From positions 99,356 to 163,355 of the IMG/VR virus record IMGVR_UViG_3300012039_000002: DNA of 64,000 nt, one strand, 5' to 3'. This document shows, piece after piece, positions 18,429 through 27,077 of this stretch. The position numbers and the translations under genes were made by a program. Within the stretch, counting starts at the first letter, position 1. Every line of letters begins with the position of its first letter. The notes under the pieces were generated by a model. That model made no database searches and was not told the DNA's origin. It saw only the letters and a list, made by a program, of their open reading frames with translations. The DNA comes from a virus.

Positions 18429-19646
18429 TTGAAAGTATTATTAATTCATCCGCCGCACCCTAATTCTACTGATGACAGGCTTGATCCTCCAATGGGCCTT
18501 CTTTATATTGCATCTCATTTAGAGAAAAACTATGTAGACGTGGATGTTTTAGATTTGTCGGGAAACAGCGATTGGGACGTTGCTATACCATTTGCTGACA
18601 TTTATGGGATTACGTCTTATATCGCCACGCTGGGTATAACTGAATCGATAGCAAAGCTGTGCAGATTAAAAAACGCAAAAGCTCAGGTAATTATCGGCGG
18701 AGCTCACGCATCTGTGCGTCCGCAAGACTTTCCGTATGCCGACAAGGTGGTTAGAGGCTATGGTGAAGCTCCCATGCTGGCTCTTTGTGGCAAACAAGCG
18801 ACAGTGGACCTATTTGAGTTCCCTGCATTCAATAAAGTTAATTTAGGATCCTATTCAAGGCTAATAGACGGAAAGCCCTCGGTTCCCTTTTTAACATCTA
18901 GAGGCTGCCCATTCAAATGCAGCTTTTGTGGTCTGGCTTCTATGCATAATATAAATGGTCGGTACCACATGATGAAGCCTGACGTGGCTGCAACGCAGCT
19001 ATGCCGTATTAAGAATGAACTTGGCATTGATAGATTAAACTTCCAAGATGACATTTTTACGATGAATCGCCCTAGACTCTTTAAAATACTAGAGGCAGTA
19101 AAGGAGCTAGGATTTAGATTCTCTTGTATGGGTAGGGCAGGCTACGACACTGAAGAGACTTACGAGAAACTAGCTGAGTCAGGATGTCAACAGATAGCAT
19201 GGGGAATAGAAACAGGTTCGCAATACATGCTTGACCGTATGAGAAAAGAAATAAAAGTTCAAGACAACTATAACGTAATTAAATGGGCTAAGAAATATGG
19301 TATAGTATCTAGGGCTTTCTTTATGATAGGATTTCCCGGAGAGACTAGAGAAACGATAGAGGAAACAAAACGTTTCATAGAAAAATCAGATCCTGACCAA
19401 TACTTTGTTTCTAACTTTACGCCGTATCCTGGAACAGAAGTAGCTGAAAATCCAGAATGGTACGGAATTACTGGCATGTCTCATGATTATAGCAACTATT
19501 TTCAGGTTTCAAAAGACGGCCCTGGCGGATGTAACATAGATACAGAGTGGCTTTCTAGAGAGCAATTTAGAGAACTAGAACTAGAGTTTAGACAATGGAT
19601 TAAGTCCCGAGGCATGAGAGGAGCTAAGCAAAAATATGAAGGTTAG
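18429..19646 (+). CDS. cobalamin-binding-type radical SAM enzyme
   Basis: A 405-residue protein; TTG start behind GGAG. The N-terminal Rossmann-like part (MKVLLIHPPHP, DPPMGLLYIASHL, DIYGITSY, VIIGGAHASVRP, VRGYGE) is that of B12-binding radical SAM proteins, though I see no DxHxxG cobalamin-ligand motif. The iron-sulphur motif is classical: C160-PFK-C164-SF-C167. The core continues with FQDDIFTMN, GIETGSQ and FMIGFPGET. Members of this class methylate or rearrange unactivated carbons in lipids, sugars or peptides. It overlaps the next glycosyltransferase gene by 11 bp, so a joint role in glycan or fibre modification is likely. Confidence 0.85.
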   Translation: MKVLLIHPPHPNSTDDRLDPPMGLLYIASHLEKNYVDVDVLDLSGNSDWDVAIPFADIYGITSYIATLGITESIAKLCRLKNAKAQVIIGGAHASVRPQDFPYADKVVRGYGEAPMLALCGKQATVDLFEFPAFNKVNLGSYSRLIDGKPSVPFLTSRGCPFKCSFCGLASMHNINGRYHMMKPDVAATQLCRIKNELGIDRLNFQDDIFTMNRPRLFKILEAVKELGFRFSCMGRAGYDTEETYEKLAESGCQQIAWGIETGSQYMLDRMRKEIKVQDNYNVIKWAKKYGIVSRAFFMIGFPGETRETIEETKRFIEKSDPDQYFVSNFTPYPGTEVAENPEWYGITGMSHDYSNYFQVSKDGPGGCNIDTEWLSREQFRELELEFRQWIKSRGMRGAKQKYEG

Positions 19647-22005
19647 TATAATAATTGCAACTTACAACCACTTGGAAGATTGTTTAAAGCCTTGCTGCGA
19701 GGCAATTAAGCAATACGTAAACTTAAACGAATGTGAAGTAATTATTGCGGCTAATGGCTGTACAGATGGTACTCGTGAATACGTAGAAAGCTTGGGCGAA
19801 TCCTTTAAGCTTGTTTGGTTTGAGAAGCCCGGTTTTGCCATTCCCGTTAATGCAGCGGCGCAAATAGCTCAGGGCGAGTACTTGTTGTTTCTAAACAACG
19901 ATTGCTTCTTGCTTAAAGACAACGTCATCAATCTTATGTTGGCTGAGTTTGAGAAAGATTCTAAAGTCGGTGTTGTCGGCCCTGAATTTTGCTACAACGA
20001 ATACGCTGATACAAATTATTTGAAGTTCTATTGCGCAATGATGCCCAAGACTCTCTTTGATGAGCTTGGACGATTCGACGTGCTCTTTGCTGATGGTACT
20101 TGTGAAGATGTTGATTTATGTATAAAGACAGAAAAGGCTGGCTATAAGCTTGTTATGGTCACTTTGCCAATCTTTCACAAATTTGGAGTTACTGTAAGGG
20201 AGTTGAAAAACATAAGTCAGATTCTGACCAAAAATGCTCTCAGTCTTGGCAAAAGATATAATTCTAAATGGTATCAGAAATATTATAAGAAAATGTCGGA
20301 AAGACTTTGCGTATCTATTGTTATTGCGACGTATAATCACTTAGAGGACTGCTTAAAGCCTTGCATAGAATCAATACAGAAATACTGCAATCTTAATAAC
20401 AAGGAAGTGATAGTCGTTGCTAACGGATGCACAGACGGAACTAGAGAATATGTTGAGAGTCTGGGAGCTCCGTTTAGACTTATTTGGTTTGACGAGGCAA
20501 TCGGCGCTGCTAGGGCGTACAACGCAGGAATAAAAGAAGCTAAGTACGAAAACATTCTGATTCTTAATAACGACGTCTTTTTCTTAGAACAAGAAAAAGA
20601 CACTCTAATCAATATGCATCTAATACATTTCAACAATCCAAAGATCGGTATTGTGGGTCCTATTAAGTCGGTTAGCGCTCCAATTAATCGAGAATTTATA
20701 ATATTCTTTTGTGCAATGATTCGCAAAGAGGTCTTTGACAAGATTGGCTATCTTGATGAAATTTTCACAGTGGGTGCCGGCGAGGATACAGACTTCTGTT
20801 TGAGGGCTGAGGCTGCTGGTTATAAAATGGCAGTAGCAGGGGAGATGACTGGTCACAATTCTGCTGAGGGTCAAATCACAGGCTCTGTCCCTATCTTTCA
20901 TAAGGGCGAAGCGACTGTACATGATGAAAGTTTGGTCTCGGGCTGGAAGGAGATATTTCAGCGCAATGGTGAGATTCTTGCTGAAAGGTATCCCAAAGTT
21001 GAGGTTGTGGAGCGAAAAGAAATTCTCTGCGTTATTCCGACGAAAGGCAGATATTTTACAACTCTTCCTCTTGCAATTCAGTCTGTAATTTCGCAGACTG
21101 TAAAGCCCGACAGATTAATCGTGTACGATGATGGCGAACATAAAGATTTGAGACAAAACTCTGTTTATCAGTATCTTTTTAGCACACTGGATTCTGCTGG
21201 TATAAAGTGGGAAGTTTCGTTCACAAGAGGCATAGGTCAGCATTTTGCGCATCAAGCTGCTAACACATCTGATTTTAAGTTCGTGTGGCGATTGGACGAC
21301 GATACAGTTGCTCGCCCCGATGTTTTAGAGAAGCTGCTGTCTCATATGCAAGAAGGCATTGGCGCAGTTGCTGGTTCGGTGATTACGCCGGGACAGGAAG
21401 CTAAATCAGATTTTTATGCGACGCATCTTATTGATATAAATAGAATGCCCAATTTGCAATGGGCTAGAGGTGCAGGCGTTTACGAAGTAGAACATCTCTA
21501 TAGTTCGTTTCTGTATAGAACTAACATAGCTGATTATTGTTTGGAGCTTTCAAAGGTAGCTCATAGAGAAGAAACGATTTTTACTCATAGGCTGTTTCGT
21601 GCTGGCTATAAACTTTTAGTAGATAGATCAGCCGTAACTTATCACTACCGCAATCCTGAAGGTGGTATTAGAACCGAAAAGGATCCCAAGCTTTGGGAAC
21701 AGGACGAGGAAATATTTAGAACTGAATTGAGAAAATGGGGCTATAAGTTTATTGCTCTATCTCATGGCCTTGGCGATCATCTTATGTTTGTTAATATCGT
21801 CCCTGAACTTTTAAAGAGATGCAAGACGCTTGTTATGTTTTGCGTTTACGGCGACGTTTTTATGGGGCTGCCAAATGTTATTTGTTTGCCTTTGGGCGAC
21901 GCAGCTGCTTTTGGTTGCAAAGAGACAAGCGTGTATGAATGGATGGTAAAGTACAATTGGAAAAGGAGCATGTTAGAGGCTTATGAAAAACTATATCTTA
22001 ATTAG
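19636..22005 (+). CDS. triple GT2 glycosyltransferase with C-terminal GT9-like half
   Basis: A 789-residue multidomain protein. Domains 1 (residues 1-215) and 2 (216-455) are close duplicates starting VSI(I/V)IATYNHLEDCLKPC, with ANGCTDGTREYVESLG and a NND metal site. Domain 3 (about 465-690) is a more distant GT2 with VIPTKGR, WRLDDDT as its DxD site, and an RGAGVYEV acceptor-side segment. The last ~90 residues (ALSHGLGDHLMFVNIVPELLKR) resemble the N-terminal half of a GT9 heptosyltransferase, continued by the next gene. It probably builds a short glycan on a virion protein or alters host surface sugars. Confidence 0.85.
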   Translation: MKVSIIIATYNHLEDCLKPCCEAIKQYVNLNECEVIIAANGCTDGTREYVESLGESFKLVWFEKPGFAIPVNAAAQIAQGEYLLFLNNDCFLLKDNVINLMLAEFEKDSKVGVVGPEFCYNEYADTNYLKFYCAMMPKTLFDELGRFDVLFADGTCEDVDLCIKTEKAGYKLVMVTLPIFHKFGVTVRELKNISQILTKNALSLGKRYNSKWYQKYYKKMSERLCVSIVIATYNHLEDCLKPCIESIQKYCNLNNKEVIVVANGCTDGTREYVESLGAPFRLIWFDEAIGAARAYNAGIKEAKYENILILNNDVFFLEQEKDTLINMHLIHFNNPKIGIVGPIKSVSAPINREFIIFFCAMIRKEVFDKIGYLDEIFTVGAGEDTDFCLRAEAAGYKMAVAGEMTGHNSAEGQITGSVPIFHKGEATVHDESLVSGWKEIFQRNGEILAERYPKVEVVERKEILCVIPTKGRYFTTLPLAIQSVISQTVKPDRLIVYDDGEHKDLRQNSVYQYLFSTLDSAGIKWEVSFTRGIGQHFAHQAANTSDFKFVWRLDDDTVARPDVLEKLLSHMQEGIGAVAGSVITPGQEAKSDFYATHLIDINRMPNLQWARGAGVYEVEHLYSSFLYRTNIADYCLELSKVAHREETIFTHRLFRAGYKLLVDRSAVTYHYRNPEGGIRTEKDPKLWEQDEEIFRTELRKWGYKFIALSHGLGDHLMFVNIVPELLKRCKTLVMFCVYGDVFMGLPNVICLPLGDAAAFGCKETSVYEWMVKYNWKRSMLEAYEKLYLN

Positions 22006-22441
22006 CCCATGGTCAAAAGAGCTTAGGGACAAGTCATATAATCCTAAAAACTATCCATTTTGGGAAGACGTAATTGAGGTGCTTAAAGAAGAGTACGATA
22101 TTGTTCAAATCGGGGTAGTTGGGGAAAAGCAGCTTGTAGATGATTTTAGGACTAATCTTCCGCTAAGAATAGTGGGTGAGCTTCTTTTGGATCCCGCTTG
22201 TTACATTTGGATCTCAGTTGACAATTTTCTTCCGCATTTAGCACACGTGGTGGGAAAAGAGCCGGGCATTGTTCTTTGGGGACCTTCGGACCCCAACATC
22301 TTCGGATACAAACAAAACAAGAATTTGCTTAAAGCTAGAAAATACTTGCGGCCAGATCAATTTGGCATATGGGATGGGCAGAAATACAATCCAGATGCTT
22401 TTGTGCCTGCTAGTAAAGTCATAGAAGCAGTAAGGGGTTAG
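21983..22441 (+). CDS. GT9-like glycosyltransferase C-terminal half
   Basis: A 152-residue protein that looks like the nucleotide-sugar-binding half of GT9 (heptosyltransferase-type) enzymes: YILISPWSKELRDKSYNPKNYP, a DIVQIGVVGEKQL strand, and DNFLPHLAHVVGKEPGIVLWGPSDPNIFGY. It overlaps the preceding gene by 23 bp; that gene ends in what looks like the first half of the same fold, so the pair may form a split enzyme. Confidence 0.65.
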   Translation: MKNYILISPWSKELRDKSYNPKNYPFWEDVIEVLKEEYDIVQIGVVGEKQLVDDFRTNLPLRIVGELLLDPACYIWISVDNFLPHLAHVVGKEPGIVLWGPSDPNIFGYKQNKNLLKARKYLRPDQFGIWDGQKYNPDAFVPASKVIEAVRG

Positions 22442-22442
22442 A

Positions 22443-22904
22443 ATGCTATTTTTTGTTAGAACTACAAAGAGTCTGAGTACGATGTACGCTCGTCTCAAGA
22501 ATTCGTCAGGCGAGTTTTGGGACTTTGTCTCTTTGGCCTGGGTCGCTTTATTCGCTCCAACGTGCAAAGTTCTTTTGCTTGAGTATGATGATGGTGATCC
22601 ATATGAAAGTCTTTATATGGGTGAAGGCGATGTTCCTCCAGGAGGCCCTTGGATAGAAGAGGCTGTAGATAGTGCAACGGGTGAAGTAATAGCATTTGAT
22701 AACAATGTCATGGGAGAGCTTACTTCTATACCAAGTACAAATTCTACGATACAAGAAAAGATTGAATTCATTTATCAATACTTGGCTCTGAAGAGAACAG
22801 CAACTAGTAATTTGGAGACTTTACACAAAGACGACGGCTCGTCTTTAGGTACGGCGATTCTTTCGGACGATGGCACTACTTTTACTAAGAACAAGGTTGT
22901 TTAA
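22443..22904 (+). CDS. tail-associated protein, paralogue of the 2229 gene
   Basis: A 153-residue protein whose first ~90 residues match those of the 2229 protein (FFVRTTKSL, YARLKNSSGEFWDFVSLAW, GGPWIEEAVDSATGEVIAFDNN). The C-terminal 55 residues differ and include a helix-like segment (NSTIQEKIEFIYQYLALKRT). The shared part is probably a docking domain. Unknown function. Confidence 0.6.
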   Translation: MLFFVRTTKSLSTMYARLKNSSGEFWDFVSLAWVALFAPTCKVLLLEYDDGDPYESLYMGEGDVPPGGPWIEEAVDSATGEVIAFDNNVMGELTSIPSTNSTIQEKIEFIYQYLALKRTATSNLETLHKDDGSSLGTAILSDDGTTFTKNKVV

Positions 22905-23134
22905 TGGACGCTAGACAGCGCAGAATGTGGGTTCTCCCTGCTCCCGATACTAATATCGAGAAACGAGATCGATATGAAATAGGCATATTCTATTCGTTCT
23001 TGAGGATGATAGGGACGATCACAAAGCCCATTAGAAGAATATTTGAGTCGCTTGAGAAGCCACCGCATGTTTTTATATCGAAAAAGGGTCCGAACACATT
23101 CATATCATTGCGAAAGACAAGCAAAGATGTTTAA
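22904..23134 (+). CDS. small unknown protein
   Basis: A 76-residue basic protein (MDARQRRMWVLPAPDTN, FYSFLRMIGTITKPIRRIFESL, HVFISKKGPNTFISLRK). ATG overlaps the stop of the previous gene. An amphipathic helix is likely in the middle. Possibly a small structural or linker protein; no family recognised. Confidence 0.5.
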   Translation: MDARQRRMWVLPAPDTNIEKRDRYEIGIFYSFLRMIGTITKPIRRIFESLEKPPHVFISKKGPNTFISLRKTSKDV

Positions 23135-23200
23135 TTTATAACTAAATTGACGAGGTCTGCCGCGGGACTAAAATGCCCTACGCTGAAAGAAAGATAACGA

Positions 23201-24838
23201 TTGAAAACTAACTTGTTAAAGATGATCTTCGTAAAGAAGAAGAATCTAGACTACTTTGATCTGCCTTGTGCAGACAAATTAGAAGACGTTAGAAGGGCAG
23301 TTGTCGATTTGCAGGCTATGGTTTTTTACCTGAATTCTGAACTGTCACAAGGCGTTGTGCTTTCAGAAGTTGTAAAGGTATCGAATAGAGAGTTTCTATC
23401 TAAATACTTAGGGTTAAAAGATAGCCATTTTGCGTCGGCTTCAGAGGACAAGATTAGCAATTACCTTAGAGTTACAGCTACTGACAGATATTTCGTGTTT
23501 AACTATTCTGATAACTTTTTCTTTAATTCTATAAACAAAGATCTCGAAGCAATGTATCGCCCTACTTGGACTGTTCAGTTGCGAATTTGTAGAGGGATTA
23601 TTTTTGATCGTGAAAATGGAGAGCTTGTTTCTTTCCCACTAGAAAAGATATTCAACGTAGGCGAATATAGAGATGGAGAGATTTCACGATTTGCTAAGAA
23701 ATTTGTTGATGTGCCGTCTCAGATGGCTGAAAAGCTTGATGGAATATTAATACAAGCGTTCTACGATAGGCAGAACGACGAAGTGCACTTTAGCACTCGA
23801 TCGCAGATCGATTATGACGACAATGGCTATATAGATACGGCACGTCGGCTAGCGAAACGAACTGGGCGCATTTCAGCGCTAAAAGATTTGCTAAGGCATA
23901 ACAAATCAGTGGCTTTTGAGCTTATTTCTCCCGATCACAGAGTTGTTATTGGATATGGCAAGAAATTTGGGCTGATACTTCATCATGTAAGAGATCTTAA
24001 AACATACAAGACTTTAGACTATATAGAGCTTCAGAAGGTGGCAAAGAGCTTGGGCTTTGCTTCTCCGACTACAGCTCATTTTAATAGCTTTGAGGAGCTC
24101 CTAGATTTTCAGAAGACGAACAAGCAGGCTGAAGGCTATATTGTTAAGTTTGAGGACGGATCCGCAGTTAAGGTTAAGACGAATTCTTATTTTGACAAGC
24201 TTAAGGGTTTGAGATCTCTATCATATGCTTCTATTGCTGAGTCCGTTCTTAATCGTGAAGATTGGAACATATTCAAATACGATAAGATTAAGTCTGAAGA
24301 GCTGTTTAGTGCTGCGAATCATTATCGCGCGAAAATAATTGACCAGTTCGGCGCGTTCGACAAATTCATCCAGCAATTCTGCGAAAAGCTGGTATGCTTT
24401 TCTGGATGGCAGGAATATGGCACTAGGGAAAAACTAGAGGCTATGACTGAATTCAATTACGCTTACATAGAGGCTGTAAACCAGCGCTCCCTCGATCCTG
24501 ACAAGGTCTCAAAAGAAGACTTTCGTATAGCAATCAACTATTGCATCAAATATATGTTGCTACACGATGAGAACGTCATCGATGCTTACAACAAGAAAGT
24601 CATGGAAATCACTGTAAAGGCGCTTCGCACTTCAGCATGGATGGGCGCCAAATTGGAAGAGCTTAATAGATCATACACAGCTGCTTCACTTAGAAAAGAT
24701 TTAGGCGGATCGGCCATGGGAGGCGGAAGCACTTCTATGGGCGGTCTTGGTTCTATAGTATCTGACATTGGGAAACCCATTGTCCCTATGAAGAAAGAAG
24801 AAAAGGACAAACGGAAGAAGGTGGAGGAATGGCACTAA
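23201..24838 (+). CDS. T4 Rnl1-type RNA ligase
   Basis: A 545-residue protein with the full nucleotidyltransferase motif set: motif I EKLDG with the adenylated Lys178; the upstream Arg131-Gly of RGIIFDRENGE; motif III FELISP at 239-244; motif IV EGYIVKF at 311-317; motif V VKVKT at 323-327. Rnl1 seals 5'-phosphate/3'-OH RNA breaks, as in T4 repair of anticodon-cleaved tRNA. It is longer than T4 Rnl1 (about 374 residues), with an extra C-terminal region ending in a Gly/Ser-rich stretch and a Lys/Glu-rich tail. TTG at 23201 has only a weak ribosome site; ATG 23222 is an alternative. RtcB and a CCA-adding enzyme lie in the same window. Confidence 0.9.
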   Translation: MKTNLLKMIFVKKKNLDYFDLPCADKLEDVRRAVVDLQAMVFYLNSELSQGVVLSEVVKVSNREFLSKYLGLKDSHFASASEDKISNYLRVTATDRYFVFNYSDNFFFNSINKDLEAMYRPTWTVQLRICRGIIFDRENGELVSFPLEKIFNVGEYRDGEISRFAKKFVDVPSQMAEKLDGILIQAFYDRQNDEVHFSTRSQIDYDDNGYIDTARRLAKRTGRISALKDLLRHNKSVAFELISPDHRVVIGYGKKFGLILHHVRDLKTYKTLDYIELQKVAKSLGFASPTTAHFNSFEELLDFQKTNKQAEGYIVKFEDGSAVKVKTNSYFDKLKGLRSLSYASIAESVLNREDWNIFKYDKIKSEELFSAANHYRAKIIDQFGAFDKFIQQFCEKLVCFSGWQEYGTREKLEAMTEFNYAYIEAVNQRSLDPDKVSKEDFRIAINYCIKYMLLHDENVIDAYNKKVMEITVKALRTSAWMGAKLEELNRSYTAASLRKDLGGSAMGGGSTSMGGLGSIVSDIGKPIVPMKKEEKDKRKKVEEWH

Positions 24839-25194
24839 TCGATCACTTGCAATGCGGAAGGGTCATCGTTTTCAACTCAATGCTTTTCAAGTTGCGATGG
24901 GCTTTCTGCATTAACTACTCGGCGGATGTTCAAATTATATATAGAGGCTTTTTCGGACTGAGAGCGATAGACAAGAAAACTTTCCTTGGGTTTGCAAGGA
25001 TAGTTGATGTGTTTGACTATATCGATAGGCCGCTTACCGACGCTGAAAAGTTTAAACTTAAGACGGCTCATAAAACTGGCATCATGAAGACTTGCGACAA
25101 TGTAGAGCAATACGTAGACAAGCTCTTCAAGAAAGCTGAAATAAAACTATTCGTAAACCCTGAAGGATGGATTCATGAAGATATCACTAAATAA
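24829..25194 (+). CDS. unknown 121-residue protein
   Basis: The ATG lies inside the last codons of the RNA ligase gene (10-bp overlap), so the two are probably co-translated. The protein starts MALIDHLQCGRVIVF and has mixed hydrophobic strands and a Lys-rich C-terminal half ending FVNPEGWIHEDITK. No family recognised. Confidence 0.55.
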   Translation: MALIDHLQCGRVIVFNSMLFKLRWAFCINYSADVQIIYRGFFGLRAIDKKTFLGFARIVDVFDYIDRPLTDAEKFKLKTAHKTGIMKTCDNVEQYVDKLFKKAEIKLFVNPEGWIHEDITK

Positions 25195-25690
25195 CATCAA
25201 GTTCGTTAGAAAAGCCCAGATGGGAACAGCGTCTGCAAGTTCTCGGCTTGGTCTTGAGCGCCCCACTCACAAGTACATTAAGCGGGAGAACTTGGGCAAT
25301 GGGGAATACAAGTATATCTACGAGGATGCCAAGGGGAAGTCTGCTCCCTCTTCTAAGGATACAGAAGCTATGGTTGCTGACTTCACGACTTCTCTCTCAC
25401 GGGACAAGATGTTCAAGAAGTACGCTCAATACTTCGATGCAAAGGACTACACAAATGTAGCTGGCGCTATCATGGCTCGTGGGAAAGATGCTACGCCACA
25501 GGCATTTCTCACGGAGATGCAATACGCCAACAAGCTGTTGGGCCACAAGACAAGTCGTTTTCTACCTACAGGCGTTGCTGCAAAGGAATATAAGAAGCTC
25601 TTCTCACAGGCCGGCAATAGAGTGTCTGAATACAATGCTAAGATTTCTAAGATTGAGGCGGAACTAACTTCTCCAAGCCGAGGTGAATAA
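25175..25690 (+). CDS. tag-bearing unknown protein (THKYIKR...YKYIYED)
   Basis: A 171-residue protein with two short shared signatures. Residues 1-13 (MKISLNNIKFVRK) resemble the start of the Nudix-ART protein at 29168. Residues about 31-53 carry the tag THKYIKRxxxxNGEYKYIYED, also seen at 29168 and 37629 and, weakly, at 25690. The remaining ~115 residues look helical. It has no catalytic motif; it may be an internal virion protein or effector whose tag directs packaging (inference). Confidence 0.6.
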   Translation: MKISLNNIKFVRKAQMGTASASSRLGLERPTHKYIKRENLGNGEYKYIYEDAKGKSAPSSKDTEAMVADFTTSLSRDKMFKKYAQYFDAKDYTNVAGAIMARGKDATPQAFLTEMQYANKLLGHKTSRFLPTGVAAKEYKKLFSQAGNRVSEYNAKISKIEAELTSPSRGE

Positions 25691-26511
25691 TGGACGGTTC
25701 ACTTGAAAGGAAAAGATCTGGCTCCAAGTTTCTACGGAAGAAGCTGACAGATGATGGGAAAGTTCGCTATATCTACAAAGAGTCCGAGCCTAGAGGGAAG
25801 AAAGCCGAAGAAGTCCCTCAAGACAAGAAACAACGCTTTATTCAGACTATTGACTCTACTGATAGAGGATTCAAAAACCTCTTCAGCGAAGCGTGCGATG
25901 AAATAGATGACATCCACTATGTTTGCATAAACTCAGGGTGCTCTTCGGTCCAGATGACTAATGACGTTGAGACGTTCTTTGATGTGTTGGATGTGCTGCC
26001 AGAATATCAGGAGAAAGATGTTTTCCGCTCTGCGTCGGGATGTTTTAATGTCAACAAGGGCAAGATTGCCTTTTGCTTAGACAACTTCCCTCAGGATATG
26101 TCGGAAACGATTAAGCAAGTCGTGATGCTACATGAGACTATGCATAGCTTTTTCTATGGAGCGCTCCGGTTAAAACACAAACAGCCTCTGACTGCTGACT
26201 CTTCAGATGACAAAATGGATAAGGATTACATTAAGAAAGCTGTCAAATTCGTTGACAGCTTTGGCAAAATAGATCAAAATATGCGCAAGACAGCTGAAGG
26301 TTCTGTTAAGGAAGTAAAGGGACAAGACAAAGAAACTCTATTGCTGAATCAGATTAGCGCAGCAATGATAAGTGAGTATGCGGCGATTAGCCCTGAAGAG
26401 CACTTCGCCGAAGCTGGTGCTTTCTATTTCATTCTACCCAATGTTCTAAAAACGAAAGAGGCAGAAGTCTACAAGGCTTTCAATGAATTTTTCGAGAAGT
26501 ATGAGGACTAG
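25690..26511 (+). CDS. zinc metallopeptidase with degenerate tag
   Basis: A 273-residue protein starting on the last base of the previous gene. Residues 12-34 (SKFLRKKLTDDGKVRYIYKE) are a degenerate copy of the KYIRR/KYIYxE tag. The peptidase core has HETMH at 148-152, then a long helical stretch and SPEEHFAEAGAFYF near 242-255, where the Glu would be the third zinc ligand. This arrangement resembles phage and toxin-type zincins. Its target is unknown; the tag and operon suggest it is delivered with the virion or matures virion proteins. Confidence 0.7.
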   Translation: MDGSLERKRSGSKFLRKKLTDDGKVRYIYKESEPRGKKAEEVPQDKKQRFIQTIDSTDRGFKNLFSEACDEIDDIHYVCINSGCSSVQMTNDVETFFDVLDVLPEYQEKDVFRSASGCFNVNKGKIAFCLDNFPQDMSETIKQVVMLHETMHSFFYGALRLKHKQPLTADSSDDKMDKDYIKKAVKFVDSFGKIDQNMRKTAEGSVKEVKGQDKETLLLNQISAAMISEYAAISPEEHFAEAGAFYFILPNVLKTKEAEVYKAFNEFFEKYED

Positions 26512-26516
26512 TTTTT

Positions 26517-26663
26517 ATGAAGTATATAGTTACGGGCGGTAAAGAAAAAGACTTGCATTACACAATCATAATGGAAAACCAAGACGCAGAAAAGAAAGAA
26601 GCTCCGGCTGATCCTCCGCCTACTAAGTATAAAGAGGAGAAGAAGGAGAAGAAAAGTGGGTAA
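26517..26663 (+). CDS. small charged protein
   Basis: A 48-residue protein (MKYIVTGGKEKDLHYTIIM..., then a Lys/Glu/Pro tail PPPTKYKEEKKEKKSG). Its end overlaps the GTG start of the holin-like gene by 8 bp. There is no clear ribosome site apart from the close upstream stop, suggesting coupling. Function unknown. Confidence 0.45.
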   Translation: MKYIVTGGKEKDLHYTIIMENQDAEKKEAPADPPPTKYKEEKKEKKSG

Positions 26664-27075
26664 GCAGCGTCTTCGTAAATGGATAATGAACAACCCGTTC
26701 TTTCAGTATCAAGGTCAGTTTAGCAAGTCTGCTTTCATTGCTATGAGTACATGGTTTCTTGTGCTTGTTAAATATCTCATGGCAGGCATGGCTTTTGGCG
26801 TAAGCACTGTTGAGCGTGTAATAGGCGGCCATGTAATTCCAGCGCTGTCATGGGCGTGGACCATTTCATTCAATGGAGAAGCCTCTATTGCTCTTCTAAC
26901 TACATGCTTTGCGCTGTACTTTGGTGGGAAGTTCTCACCGAAGACCAACGGTAAAGCGGAAGATGAACGTGATCAACGTCGTGACATTCGAGAAGATGCA
27001 GCGGCTGAGCGAAAAGACATAAGAGAAGATGCAGCTCAAGACAGAAAAGATATTAGAGAAGGTAAAGGAGCTTAA
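26656..27075 (+). CDS. holin-like membrane protein
   Basis: A 139-residue protein; GTG start behind AGGAGAAG. Two hydrophobic segments (about residues 27-48 and 69-90) flank a short loop. The C-terminal third is a charged repeat, R(R/K)DIREDAA three times, likely a helix in the cytoplasm. Size and layout fit phage holins of the two- or three-segment class, but a lysis role is not proven and no endolysin was identified nearby. Confidence 0.5.
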   Translation: MGKQRLRKWIMNNPFFQYQGQFSKSAFIAMSTWFLVLVKYLMAGMAFGVSTVERVIGGHVIPALSWAWTISFNGEASIALLTTCFALYFGGKFSPKTNGKAEDERDQRRDIREDAAAERKDIREDAAQDRKDIREGKGA

Positions 27076-27077
27076 TC

